NCBI GenBank assembly: GCA_021300015.1
Contig: JAJTFB010000022.1
Coordinates: forward strand, 1 to 43,006
DNA length: 43,006 nucleotides
Direction: 5' to 3'
From: Pirellula sp.
GTDB lineage: Bacteria > Planctomycetota > Planctomycetia > Pirellulales > Pirellulaceae
Under the pieces are notes generated by a model. It was given only the letters and a program-made list of their open reading frames with translations. It did not search any database and was not told the DNA's origin. Every line of letters begins with the position of its first letter. Positions within the stretch are counted from its first letter, which is position 1. Made by a program: the position numbers and the translations under genes. Shown one piece after another: positions 24,890 through 33,042 of this stretch.

Positions 24890-25462
24890 ATGTTGAACCT
24901 TGCCGCATGGCTCGATTGGTCCACTGGGATATGGGTCCTAGGACTGGTGCTTTTGTGCGTCGTGAATTTGGTGAGTTGGTCGACCAATCTTGTGTCGATG
25001 CCGGGCAACTGGTTGATCGTCGTGGTGACGGCGATCTACGCGTATTTCTATCCCGAGTCGGCCAGTTCCGGGGTTGGGATCTATGGGATTGGGATCCTGG
25101 CGGCCTTGGCGATACTCGGCGAGGTGCTTGAGTTCGTGGCAGGGGCCGCGATCGCCGGCAAGCAGGGAGCGAGCCGTCGCGCGATGGCGATGGCCGTCGT
25201 AGGGACAATGGTCGGAAGCGTCCTTGGGGCGGTATTTACCCTTCCGATCCCGATTCTCGGCCCGATCCTCGGCGCGGTCTTTGGCGGCGCTGCGGGTGCG
25301 TTTGCGGGCGCTTGGCTTGGCGAGCTTTGGAAGGGCAAGTCGCTTGACCAGGGGATGCGAGTCGGGACCGGCGCGATGGTCGGTCGGCTGCTAGGGACCT
25401 CGGGCAAGCTCCTTGTTGGGGCCACGATGGTCGTCGTAGCGGCCGTGGACGCTTGCTACTGA
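24890..25462 (+). CDS. DUF456 membrane protein
   Basis: 190 residues, nearly all hydrophobic, with about five to six predicted membrane segments (roughly 11-33, 37-54, 62-85, 98-120, 121-140, 160-187). The glycine-rich G-x-x-x-G pattern (G-P-I-L-G-A-V-F-G-G-A-A-G-A-F-A-G) and the P-G-N-W motif near residue 38 are typical of DUF456. The family has no established function. It begins 6 nt after the hydrolase stop and so is probably co-transcribed with it. Confidence 0.85.
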   Translation: MLNLAAWLDWSTGIWVLGLVLLCVVNLVSWSTNLVSMPGNWLIVVVTAIYAYFYPESASSGVGIYGIGILAALAILGEVLEFVAGAAIAGKQGASRRAMAMAVVGTMVGSVLGAVFTLPIPILGPILGAVFGGAAGAFAGAWLGELWKGKSLDQGMRVGTGAMVGRLLGTSGKLLVGATMVVVAAVDACY

Positions 25463-25503
25463 GAAACGGCTCTTGGGCCCATGAGATAGCCTTTTTTCCA
25501 ACC

Positions 25504-25529
25504 GTAGCATGGCCCTCCGAGGCCGTGCG
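25504..25529 (+). repeat. GTAGCATGG-type repeat, single unit
   Basis: The unit begins GTAGCATGG and ends GCCGTGCG, with the inner palindrome GGCC-ctccga-GGCC. Its ends match the two units at 27000-27070 while the inner palindrome differs, as expected for REP-like elements with compensating stem changes. It is in the 229-nt gap downstream of DUF456 and pgk (convergent ends). Confidence 0.65.
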
Positions 25530-25691
25530 TGCCACCTAACAATTTTAACCGCAAACGGGTCGAAGCCCCATTTTACGGGCCGAGAGGCGTTCCTGGTCCA
25601 ATCAAAGCCCAAACGCAGTTTGCTGGGGGGCTTGGTTAAATCCTACGCCGTTGGCTACGGGTTAAACGAAATCGCCTAGATTGGTGCTGTC

Positions 25692-26879
25692 TTAGGCTTC
25701 GTCGAGGATTTCAACGGCCCTAAACTTCTCCCCTTCAAGCATCGAGAGGCTCGCCCCCCCGCCAGTGCTCACGTGGGTGACCGCATCGGCAAAACCAAGC
25801 TGCTCGATCGCCGCGGCGCTGTCGCCGCCTCCGATGATGCTGACCGCATCGCTATCGGCAATCGCCTTAGCAACGGCCTTGGTCCCCTCATCGAAAGGTG
25901 GCATCTCAAAAACCCCCATCGGTCCGTTCCAAACAACCGTCTTGGAGGACTTGACGATGTCCGCATACCGTTTGGCTGTCTCGGGCCCGATATCGAGTCC
26001 TTCCCAACCATCGGGAATATTCCCTGCCGCGACGACCTGCTTGTTGCAGGAACTACTAAAGGCGTCTCCGCAGTGGGTGTCGCTCGGAAGGATCAGCTTG
26101 CCCGAACCGGCCGCAATGAGCTCTTTAGCCAAGGGGACTTTATCGGGTTCTACCAAGCTCTTGCCAGTTTTTCCACCTTGGGCTAGCGAGAAGGTATAGG
26201 CCATCGCGCCGCCGATGAGGACATAGTCGCAGATGCCCAGAAGGTTCTTGATGACGTTGATCTTGTCGCTGACTTTCGCGCCGCCAAGGATCGCCACAAA
26301 GGGCCGACCTGGCTTGCTGATCGTGTCGCTGAGGTATTGAATTTCTTTGGCGACAAGGAACCCGACGACTTTGGGTTGGTTGCCCATGGCAAGCGGAACG
26401 GCAACCATAGATGCCTCCTCGCGGTGGCAGGTGCCGAACGCATCGTTGCAGTAGATGTCGGCAAAGGAGGCTAGGGTCTTCGCGTAGGAGGCTTCGCCTT
26501 CTTTTTCGCCTGGATTGAATCGAACATTCTCCAAGACCAGGACATCGCCCTGCGCCAAGGCCGCGACTTTGGATTGCGCATCGGGACCGACGGTATCGCT
26601 GGCAAACGCGACCGGTTTACCAAGCAACTCCGCAAGACGAACCGCCGTCGGATGGAGTGTGAACTCCGGTTCTGGACCTTTCCCTTTCGGGCGCCCGAGG
26701 TGACTCATCAGGATCAGCTTTCCACCGCGATCGATCACCGATTGGATCGAGGGGAGCGCCATGCGGATGCGCCGATCGTCGGTGATCGCGCCTGTGTCGT
26801 CTTGGGGCACGTTGAAGTCAACCCGCATCAAAACGGTTTTGCCGTGACAATCGACATCTGCAATGCTTTTCTTGGCCAT
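25692..26879 (-). CDS. pgk: Phosphoglycerate kinase
   Basis: 395 residues from the ATG at 26879, the normal PGK length. The N-terminal [10 protein letters not shown], substrate-binding M-S-H-L-G-R-P-K-G, hinge-region G-G-A-K-V-S-D-K, and nucleotide-binding G-P-M-G-V-F-E and G-G-G-D-S are all present. It transfers phosphate between 1,3-bisphosphoglycerate and ADP in glycolysis or gluconeogenesis. The frame continues upstream of the ATG but that extension is a shadow of the next gene. It lies 193 nt downstream of the dehydratase, with a repeat pair between. Confidence 0.97.
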   Translation of the reverse strand: MAKKSIADVDCHGKTVLMRVDFNVPQDDTGAITDDRRIRMALPSIQSVIDRGGKLILMSHLGRPKGKGPEPEFTLHPTAVRLAELLGKPVAFASDTVGPDAQSKVAALAQGDVLVLENVRFNPGEKEGEASYAKTLASFADIYCNDAFGTCHREEASMVAVPLAMGNQPKVVGFLVAKEIQYLSDTISKPGRPFVAILGGAKVSDKINVIKNLLGICDYVLIGGAMAYTFSLAQGGKTGKSLVEPDKVPLAKELIAAGSGKLILPSDTHCGDAFSSSCNKQVVAAGNIPDGWEGLDIGPETAKRYADIVKSSKTVVWNGPMGVFEMPPFDEGTKAVAKAIADSDAVSIIGGGDSAAAIEQLGFADAVTHVSTGGGASLSMLEGEKFRAVEILDEA

Positions 26880-26999
26880 GGAATCCCTCTGCTGAATATC
26901 TGCTAGGTTAACGATCTGGGGCTTACTCGCCCGGCCATTATCGACAGGTTTTCGCGGAGCGAAAGCCCCAACGGAGCAAACTGCAAAACGGTTCCCACT

Positions 27000-27070
27000 G
27001 TAGCATGGGTCTGCGACCCGTGCGTCGTTTGCTAAGCTCGCCTCGCACGGGCTCAAAGGCCTCATGCTAC
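27000..27070. repeat. GTAGCATGG-type repeat pair, inverted (REPIN-like)
   Basis: Two units face each other: 27000-27024 (GTAGCATGG ... CCCGTGCG) and 27044-27070 (CGCACGGG ... TCATGCTAC), 19 nt apart. Each has its own small palindrome, for example GGGT-ctgcg-ACCC. The layout is that of REP doublets. The second unit ends 2 nt before the dehydratase stop codon and may act as a transcript-end hairpin. Confidence 0.7.
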
Positions 27071-27072
27071 GG

Positions 27073-28866
27073 CTAGTGATTGTGGCGAGGTACTTTGCTG
27101 CAGACGTCGCGGAACGAGCAGGCAAAGTCCAGGCAAGCCCCGGTGTGGAGCTGTCCGACGTGTTGGCGATAGAGTTGTTGCCAAGGGGTGGCCGTCGGGG
27201 GAATCGGTCCGTCGGTCCCATCAAGTTCGGTTGCGGTATGGTAGCTCGCGCGCTGTTCCCAGGTTTGCGGATCGACCAGGGCATCGACACGACGGGTATT
27301 GAGGTCGATGCGGACAAGGTCCCCGGTTTGGAGTTTGGCCAGCCCCCCTCCTGCGATCGCTTCGGGCGAGGCGTTGAGGATCGAGGGGCTTGCGGAGGTC
27401 CCGCTCTGTCGACCGTCGCCCAGGGTGGGAAGCTCCCGGACCCCTTGTCGGATCCAGCGATCCGGGGGGAGCATGTTGACGACTTCTCCGCTGCCGGGGA
27501 ATCCCAAGGTTCCGCAACCTCGGATGACCAGCAGGGTATTGGGATCGCAGGCGTCTTGGATTTGATTGATTTTCTCGTGGTAGTCCTCTGGTCCATCGAA
27601 GACGATCGCGCGAGCGACGAAGGCGTTTGGATCGTCGGCTTTCGAGAGATACTGTTTTCGGAACGAGGGGCTGATGACGCTGGTTTTGATCAAGGCAGCA
27701 TCGAAGAGGTTGCCGCTTAGGACCATGAATCCCGCATCGTGTTTCAGGGGATCATCGATCGAGCGAATAATCGCTCCGTCGGGATCGGGTGCGTTTTGGA
27801 GCTGGTCTTCGATGGGCTTGCCTGTGCATGTCAGAAGCGACCCATCGATCAGACCACCTCGGAGGAGTTCCTTCATCACCGCTGGGAGTCCACCACTGCG
27901 GTGGAAGTCTTCGGCCAGTTGCGTGCCGGCAGGTTGAAGGTTCACCAGCAGAGGGATTCGGTAGCCGTGATCCTCCCAGTCTTGGATGCTCAGTTCGATC
28001 CCTGCGTGGCGAGCGATCGCGATCATGTGGGGTGGGCAATTGGTCGAGCCACCTAGAGCGGTATTGACGCGGATCGCATTGAGCATCGATTTGCGAGACA
28101 TGATCTTCGAGGGGCGAAGGTCTTCGTGAACCATTTCGACGATCCGTTTGCCTGCGGCGTGGGCCGCTTGGGCTCGCTCGCGGTAGGGGGCTGGGATCGA
28201 AGCGGAACCTGGCAGGGCCATGCCCATGGCTTCGGCCAAGCAGTTCATCGAAAGGGCCGTTCCCATGACGTTGCAGTGACCGGCGCTGGGGGCTGAGGCG
28301 GCCAGCAGGTCCATGAATTTTTGTTGGTCGATTTCCCCGGCCGACAATCGCCGTCGGGCCTCCCAGATGATGGAGCCTGCGCCGGCGAGTTGGCCGTCGA
28401 GGTAGCTGTTGAGCATGGGTCCGCCGTTGAAGATCAGCGAGACGATATCGGTGGTGGCTGCTGCCATCAGCGCAGCGGGGGTGGTTTTGTCGCAGCCTGT
28501 GGTGAAGATCACGCCGTCGAGGGGATAGCCGTGAAGGATTTCGACCAAGGAGATATACGCAAGATTTCGATCCAGGGCGGCGGTGGGTCGACGGACCGAT
28601 TCCTGGATCGGATGCATAGGAAAGACCAGAGGCACGCCCCCCGCGTCGCGGACTCCGTCGCACAGGCGCGAGACGGTTTGCAGGTGGGCTCGATTGCATG
28701 GCGCAAGATCGTTTGCCGACTGAGCGATTCCGATGATCGGCCGACCGGCTTGGAGTTCACCGAGGGTCATTCCGTAATTGAGGAATCGTTCGATATACAG
28801 CGCCGTCATCCCCGGGTTGCTCGGGTTGTTCCACCATTGCTCGGATCGAAGGTTGGGGAGTTTCAT
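27073..28866 (-). CDS. IlvD/Edd-family sugar-acid dehydratase, XylD-like
   Basis: 597 residues from the ATG at 28866. Three cysteines expected to hold the iron-sulfur cluster are present: C57 (A-P-C-N-R), C125 ([10 protein letters not shown]) and C198 (A-P-S-A-G-H-C-N). The N-terminal [17 protein letters not shown] and the C-terminal P-R-H-N-H match D-xylonate or L-arabinonate dehydratases better than the branched-chain enzyme. It removes water from a C5 (or similar) aldonic acid to give the 2-keto-3-deoxy acid. The exact sugar is not decidable. No other xylose or arabinose genes are adjacent; an L-fuconolactonase-like enzyme lies 20 kb away at 6755. Confidence 0.9.
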   Translation of the reverse strand: MKLPNLRSEQWWNNPSNPGMTALYIERFLNYGMTLGELQAGRPIIGIAQSANDLAPCNRAHLQTVSRLCDGVRDAGGVPLVFPMHPIQESVRRPTAALDRNLAYISLVEILHGYPLDGVIFTTGCDKTTPAALMAAATTDIVSLIFNGGPMLNSYLDGQLAGAGSIIWEARRRLSAGEIDQQKFMDLLAASAPSAGHCNVMGTALSMNCLAEAMGMALPGSASIPAPYRERAQAAHAAGKRIVEMVHEDLRPSKIMSRKSMLNAIRVNTALGGSTNCPPHMIAIARHAGIELSIQDWEDHGYRIPLLVNLQPAGTQLAEDFHRSGGLPAVMKELLRGGLIDGSLLTCTGKPIEDQLQNAPDPDGAIIRSIDDPLKHDAGFMVLSGNLFDAALIKTSVISPSFRKQYLSKADDPNAFVARAIVFDGPEDYHEKINQIQDACDPNTLLVIRGCGTLGFPGSGEVVNMLPPDRWIRQGVRELPTLGDGRQSGTSASPSILNASPEAIAGGGLAKLQTGDLVRIDLNTRRVDALVDPQTWEQRASYHTATELDGTDGPIPPTATPWQQLYRQHVGQLHTGACLDFACSFRDVCSKVPRHNH

Positions 28867-29220
28867 GGGTAAGGGTCGATCGGAGCTGCGGGAATCGGAG
28901 GTGTGGGAATAGAGAGCCGTGAAGGTCCGTGAAGGAATCTTCCCAAAGTCGAGTCGATCCGAAAAGGACCCCGAGGGTGGTTTGAGGTTCTTAGCGATTT
29001 GGTGCGGGCCGCTTGTCGGTCTGCCTGTCGATCGGTTAGGATCCAGCGATATTCTCATTAGTTTCCTGCTTTTTCGTACTCAGTCCGCCGCGGCGGACGG
29101 TACTTGTACTCCTACTCGTACTCGATGGCTTGAATCGATTAGCGACGAACACCCAGTTCAAAGCACTTGAGAACATTGGCCGTCGGGACAGTTACCAAGG
29201 GCCCATTCAACGCGTTGGCG
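28867..29220. other. Intergenic region with repeats upstream of the dehydratase
   Basis: About 350 nt. It should contain the dehydratase promoter on the minus strand, though I cannot point to one. It holds a short tandem CCGTGAAGGTCCGTGAAGG (28917-28935), a perfect 16-bp palindrome GTCCGCCGCGGCGGAC (29083-29098) and the GTACTC-type repeat. Confidence 0.6.
29074..29129 (+). repeat. GTACTC-type dispersed repeat, copy B
   Basis: Reads CGTACTCAGT, then a 16-bp palindrome core GTCCGCCGCGGCGGAC, then CGGTACTTGTACTC and CTACTCGTACTCGATGG. Its flanks match copy A at 8139-8180, which has only a 4-nt spacer (GAAA) instead of the GC-rich palindrome core. The insert of a perfect palindrome is the main difference. 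Confidence 0.6.
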
Positions 29221-29475
29221 ATGATTCGCGATGGGATGCTTTATGTTGCTGAGGCTCAGCAGCGCGTGGCCAAGCAAGAAGTGGATATTCGGTTGGCTAA
29301 ACGGAAGCTTGCGAGTCTCGAAGCGTATTGCCAGCAGGCCAATCACCAGCAGGTCATCGATCGCTTGCAACTGACCGAGCGATTGAAGCAGGCTCGGTTG
29401 GATTTGGATCGGTACGAGTCGGCTGAGTACTTGCAGAGTCTGCGGGGCTGTATCGGGGTCGATCCGGCGTTGTGA
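29221..29475 (+). CDS. Small coiled-coil protein of unknown function
   Basis: 84 residues from the ATG at 29221; the frame is open further up to a TTG at 29167. Nearly the whole chain is one charged helix with heptad-like hydrophobics (V-A-K-Q-E-V-D-I-R-L-A-K-R-K-L, then L-T-E-R-L-K-Q-A-R-L-D-L-D-R-Y). The codon pattern resembles real genes in the window. It has no recognised family. It points toward the tolC-like gene, whose end is 70 nt away. A remnant of a larger coiled-coil protein, such as an HlyD-type adaptor, cannot be excluded. Confidence 0.5.
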   Translation: MIRDGMLYVAEAQQRVAKQEVDIRLAKRKLASLEAYCQQANHQQVIDRLQLTERLKQARLDLDRYESAEYLQSLRGCIGVDPAL

Positions 29476-29551
29476 TCTGGCGTTGTGATCTGGCGTAGTC
29501 CAAAACGAATCGTTGCCGAAGTGCTACCAAAGTGCTACCGAATCGCTACCG
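29466..29551. repeat. Two short tandem repeats between convergent genes
   Basis: A 13-bp unit GGCGTTGTGATCT occurs twice (29466-29491) and includes the stop codon of the small coiled-coil gene. Then an 11-bp unit of AAGTGCTACCG type occurs three times with changes (29519-29551) and includes the tolC-like stop. Both look like recent slippage products. Confidence 0.7.
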
Positions 29552-31549
29552 AGCCGGTTCGGGAACTACCCCGGGAACAACCTCGGGAGCTGCCTCGGGA
29601 ACAACGACCTGAGGTTGCTGGCCTGCGACGGATTGATCCAAGCCCAGGGACTGTTCGAGTGGATCGAGCCCGAGGACGGCCTGGAGCATGGCTAGAGCAA
29701 AGTAGTACTCACGTTCTGCATCGAGCAACTTGATTTCCGCCTCAGTCGCTTTGGCTTCTTGGGCCAACAGGAACAAGAAGTCCTGATTTCCCGAAGCGAA
29801 TTCTCTTCGGAAATACTCCAAGGTCTCTCGGGTTTCACGGAGCAATTGGTCGCTGCGCAAAACCATCTCGCGGCTGACTTCGAGCGCGTTTCGTGCGACC
29901 CGCAGATCCATTTCGATCTTATTGGACATGAACCAGCGTTTCTGCTCGACCTGCTGGATCTTGGCCAACGTGCTCTCGATCTTGCCTCTGGCTTTGCGGC
30001 GCTGTACAGGCACTCCCCCGACGACCCCGGACTCCAGGATAAAGTCCTGCTTGTCGTTGAGCGAGGTGGCTTGATCTCCCACATCCTGGACGGCCTGAAT
30101 GGTGAAGTCCAAGTTGGGGAGGGTTTGATTGCGAGCCAGTTCCAAGTCCCATCGAAGTTTTTGCAAGTCGATGTTGATTAACGCCAACTCTGGACGCCTT
30201 TGTTGGGCTTCGAGAAACGCGGTCTCAAAATCCTGGAGTTCGAGTCGCTCGATGCGAGGAAAATCAACCGGTAACCATTCGGGGCGAGCGAGCATCGGTG
30301 TGCCGTTCTCGTCTCGCAGGAACACCGCCAACTTGAAAGCTGTATCTCGGAATTTCTGCCTCGCTTCGAAAACCTTTAACTGTCGCTCGGAAATCGTCTG
30401 CGCATTGATCGAGAGCTCTTGGCGGGTCGAAAGCCCACGCTCAAGAAGCTTGTTGAGTCCGTCGTTGCGTTTGATGGCAAGTTCCAGCAATTGCTCTTGT
30501 GAACGAAGCACATTGCCGGCCTGGACCCAAGCCCAATACGACGACGCAGCCGCAAGACTCGCGCCCAAAACATTTTGCTGGATCTCCGGCGCAACGGCTT
30601 GTTGATTGAGATTGGATTGAAACAAGGCGACCCGATACGGGTCGATCGCTCGACCTTGCAAAAGGGGTTGAACCCAACCGACGCGAAACTCGCCCCCTTT
30701 GTTCGTTTCCCGCTCTTTGTACCAAGGCTCAAACACACCTCGGCCGATTCGATAGCCGGCGATGGCATACCCACCCCACCACAGTTGCCTCGATAGACTC
30801 ACTCCAGAGCGGCTGTTTTCATAGTAACCCACTGGTTGGTTGAGGCTGAAATAATTCAAGTGCAAATCGTAGGCTCCATTGGCCTGCGTAATTTCGCCAC
30901 TTGCGACATTCGCTTCGAGTCGCGCGATCTCAATCTCTGGAAACGATCGGAACGTCGAGGCGATCACATCGGCAAGCAAGAGCGATTCGCCGAGCTCCAA
31001 ATCGCCTCTAGGAATCGTCGAGCCAGACTGCCCTGAGTTGTCTTGAGGGACGGGCACGGGCTGTACCAACTCGGGGTTTGTGGGGATACGTGGTCCCAAC
31101 GGAGTCTTAGGAAGCTGCAAAAGCTCTTGCTGGCGCTGATCGCGTCGCTTGTTGATGATGGCTTCGAGCTCCAGAAATCGCTTCTCTCCATCGCGTAGCG
31201 GGTCGGAATCCTGCGATTCTTTTGACAGAGCGTCTTGGTCGGCCAATCGTTGGCCGAGTTCGACTCGCGATGCCTTGAGCATCTGCTCGAGCTCCTCGAG
31301 CGACTTGCCGGAGATCTTCAGTGGGATCTTGCTCGCCGGCGGAATCTCCCCGAGCGGTGGCTGAACGGCAGGTTGCTGAACGGCAGGTTGCAGCAGATCG
31401 CCGGCCTTCGGTGGAGCGTCCTGGGCCAAGGCCCAAGGACATGGACAGACCGCTAGCAGCAGTAGTCCTTGGGCGAGCTTCAGAGTTGATGCTCTGAGGC
31501 CCGAGAACCCCGAGCATGGGATTAATCGTCTAGAGGTGACAAGAGCCAC
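29546..31549 (-). CDS. TolC-family outer-membrane efflux protein
   Basis: 667 residues from a GTG at 31549, the only sensible start between the upstream stop (31573) and the signal peptide (about residues 20-42, L-L-L-L-A-V-C-P-C-P-W-A-L-A-Q). A helical N-terminal extension (about 65-150) precedes the OEP domains, which alternate amphipathic strands (Y-D-L-H-L-N-Y-F, S-G-V-S-L-S-R-Q-L-W-W-G-G) and long helices. The internal repeat of two OEP halves is visible. It should form the trimeric outer-membrane channel for the HlyD/ABC pair upstream. The C-terminal tail is rich in Pro, Val and Glu (V-V-P-E-A-A-P-E-V-V-P) and reflects a DNA repeat. The HlyD stop is 23 nt upstream. Confidence 0.88.
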   Translation of the reverse strand: MALVTSRRLIPCSGFSGLRASTLKLAQGLLLLAVCPCPWALAQDAPPKAGDLLQPAVQQPAVQPPLGEIPPASKIPLKISGKSLEELEQMLKASRVELGQRLADQDALSKESQDSDPLRDGEKRFLELEAIINKRRDQRQQELLQLPKTPLGPRIPTNPELVQPVPVPQDNSGQSGSTIPRGDLELGESLLLADVIASTFRSFPEIEIARLEANVASGEITQANGAYDLHLNYFSLNQPVGYYENSRSGVSLSRQLWWGGYAIAGYRIGRGVFEPWYKERETNKGGEFRVGWVQPLLQGRAIDPYRVALFQSNLNQQAVAPEIQQNVLGASLAAASSYWAWVQAGNVLRSQEQLLELAIKRNDGLNKLLERGLSTRQELSINAQTISERQLKVFEARQKFRDTAFKLAVFLRDENGTPMLARPEWLPVDFPRIERLELQDFETAFLEAQQRRPELALINIDLQKLRWDLELARNQTLPNLDFTIQAVQDVGDQATSLNDKQDFILESGVVGGVPVQRRKARGKIESTLAKIQQVEQKRWFMSNKIEMDLRVARNALEVSREMVLRSDQLLRETRETLEYFRREFASGNQDFLFLLAQEAKATEAEIKLLDAEREYYFALAMLQAVLGLDPLEQSLGLDQSVAGQQPQVVVPEAAPEVVPGVVPEPAR

Positions 31550-31572
31550 CCCATCGCGATTTGCTGGCTTTG

Positions 31573-33042
31573 CTACTTGATCTTCGGAGCCTTGGGCTCC
31601 TTGGATTCTTTGTCCTTGCCGGGCTCCGAATCGCTGATCGTGATCGGAAATCCATTGAGTTGACGCCATATCTCGTAACCTAGTGGCACTGTCTTGAGTA
31701 TTACCCAACCGTTAGCTCTGACTCCTTGTCGGAGGTATCGACTGTCGGGCCACTGAACATCCGTTACATTCGTTACATTCGTTGAATTTTGACTGCTTTT
31801 CCCATTTTGAGGGGGTCCGACAACGATCTTGAAGATTCCTCGTCCTGAGTCGGTCGGATTGATAGCAATGACTTCGCCAGGAAAGGTACCGACGGCGACC
31901 GATGGCCAGCCGACGAATTGGATTGCGGGCCAACCTTCGAATTGGAGCCGAACGGGATCGCCGACGTGGATCAAGGGGGCATCGACTCCTCGGACGGTCA
32001 TTTCGACGGCGAGGTCATCGGTTTCGGGGACGACTTCAAAGAGGATATCCCCTTCTTTCACGGAGTTGGTTCCGGCTTGGCCTCGGATGGATTGGATTCG
32101 TCCGCGGCTTGGGCTCGGCACTTTGAGTCGGTTGAGTTCCCCTTGTTTGGTCAGGACATCGTTGAGTTCTTTTTGGGAGTTGTTGACATCGGTCAGGGAT
32201 TTGTCGATGTAGTTTTGTGCTTGGAGAATTTTTTGGTTGACTTCGTTGCGTTTGCCTTCGAGGTCACGTTCTTTGGCGTCGAGATCGTTGTAGGCTTTTT
32301 TGGCACTGGCCATGGTTCCTTCGAGTTTGGCCAATTCGCTGAGTTCTTTGTTTTCGAGTTTGATGAATTCGACTTCGGAGATCACGTCGACTTTAAGGTC
32401 TTGGAACCTTTCTCTTTCGAGTTTGGCTTGGTTGAATCTAGCGAGTTGGTCTTCGACATCTCGGGTGGCTTTTTCCCATGCGTTCGTCGCGCTGCGGACC
32501 TCGGCTTCGGCTCCGGCGATGGCTTGTTGGCCTTGTATGCGAACCGAATCGGCCTGTTGGCGGTTGTTTTCGAAGATAAGGCGGTAGGAACGGATTTTGT
32601 CCTGAACGGCTTTGACAGCTTCCTGGGTGAGTCTTTCGGCGTCTTCGGCGAAGGGTTTGATTTCCATAATGATTTCATCTTTTTCGACGAAAGAGCCTTC
32701 GCGGAGATCGGGCCGAGTCGAGGAGATGATCCCTTTAGCCGGGCTCTCGACGGCTTGGCGGCGCAGTTGCGGCAGCCTCGCGGTGACTTGGCCATCGCCT
32801 CGGATCGACTGTAGCCAGGGCAGGAAGATCGAGGCGGCCAAGAGCATGACCATAAGCAAGAGCAGAGCGCGGGCTAGACCTCGGGCGTACCAACTGGACC
32901 GGACCAAGTGCATTGCCGGGAAGCGTTCACCGAGTTCCTTGGTCGGCCTCAAGCGGATCATCCGGCGCGAGGGGGATGATTCGAGGTGGCTCGATTCGGT
33001 GTGGTTGGATTCGGCCGTTGGCGATTCGGTGAGTGTAGCCAT
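31573..33042 (-). CDS. HlyD-type membrane-fusion protein (secretion adaptor)
   Basis: 489 residues. A short polar N-terminus is followed by one transmembrane helix at about 57-77. A lipoyl-like half-motif (V-E-S-P-A-K-G-I-I) precedes a long coiled coil from about residue 130 to 310, and then the matching half (L-K-V-P-S-P-S-R-G-R-I-Q-S-I-R-G-Q-A-G) and a beta-barrel part. It would bridge the inner-membrane ABC protein and the TolC-type channel. The start overlaps the ABC stop by one base (TAATG), so the two are translationally coupled. A 9-bp in-frame repeat near 31762-31779 encodes N-V-T units. Confidence 0.9.
   Translation of the reverse strand: MATLTESPTAESNHTESSHLESSPSRRMIRLRPTKELGERFPAMHLVRSSWYARGLARALLLLMVMLLAASIFLPWLQSIRGDGQVTARLPQLRRQAVESPAKGIISSTRPDLREGSFVEKDEIIMEIKPFAEDAERLTQEAVKAVQDKIRSYRLIFENNRQQADSVRIQGQQAIAGAEAEVRSATNAWEKATRDVEDQLARFNQAKLERERFQDLKVDVISEVEFIKLENKELSELAKLEGTMASAKKAYNDLDAKERDLEGKRNEVNQKILQAQNYIDKSLTDVNNSQKELNDVLTKQGELNRLKVPSPSRGRIQSIRGQAGTNSVKEGDILFEVVPETDDLAVEMTVRGVDAPLIHVGDPVRLQFEGWPAIQFVGWPSVAVGTFPGEVIAINPTDSGRGIFKIVVGPPQNGKSSQNSTNVTNVTDVQWPDSRYLRQGVRANGWVILKTVPLGYEIWRQLNGFPITISDSEPGKDKESKEPKAPKIK

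Noticed and set aside
25550..25680. Possible riboswitch between DUF456 and pgk
   Set aside because: The gap lies at convergent 3' ends, so it is not a leader of either gene, and no known riboswitch core was seen.
26880..27596. Upstream extension of the pgk frame by about 240 codons
   Set aside because: It lies over the dehydratase gene in another frame and over repeats; M-A-K-K-S at 26879 is the standard PGK start.
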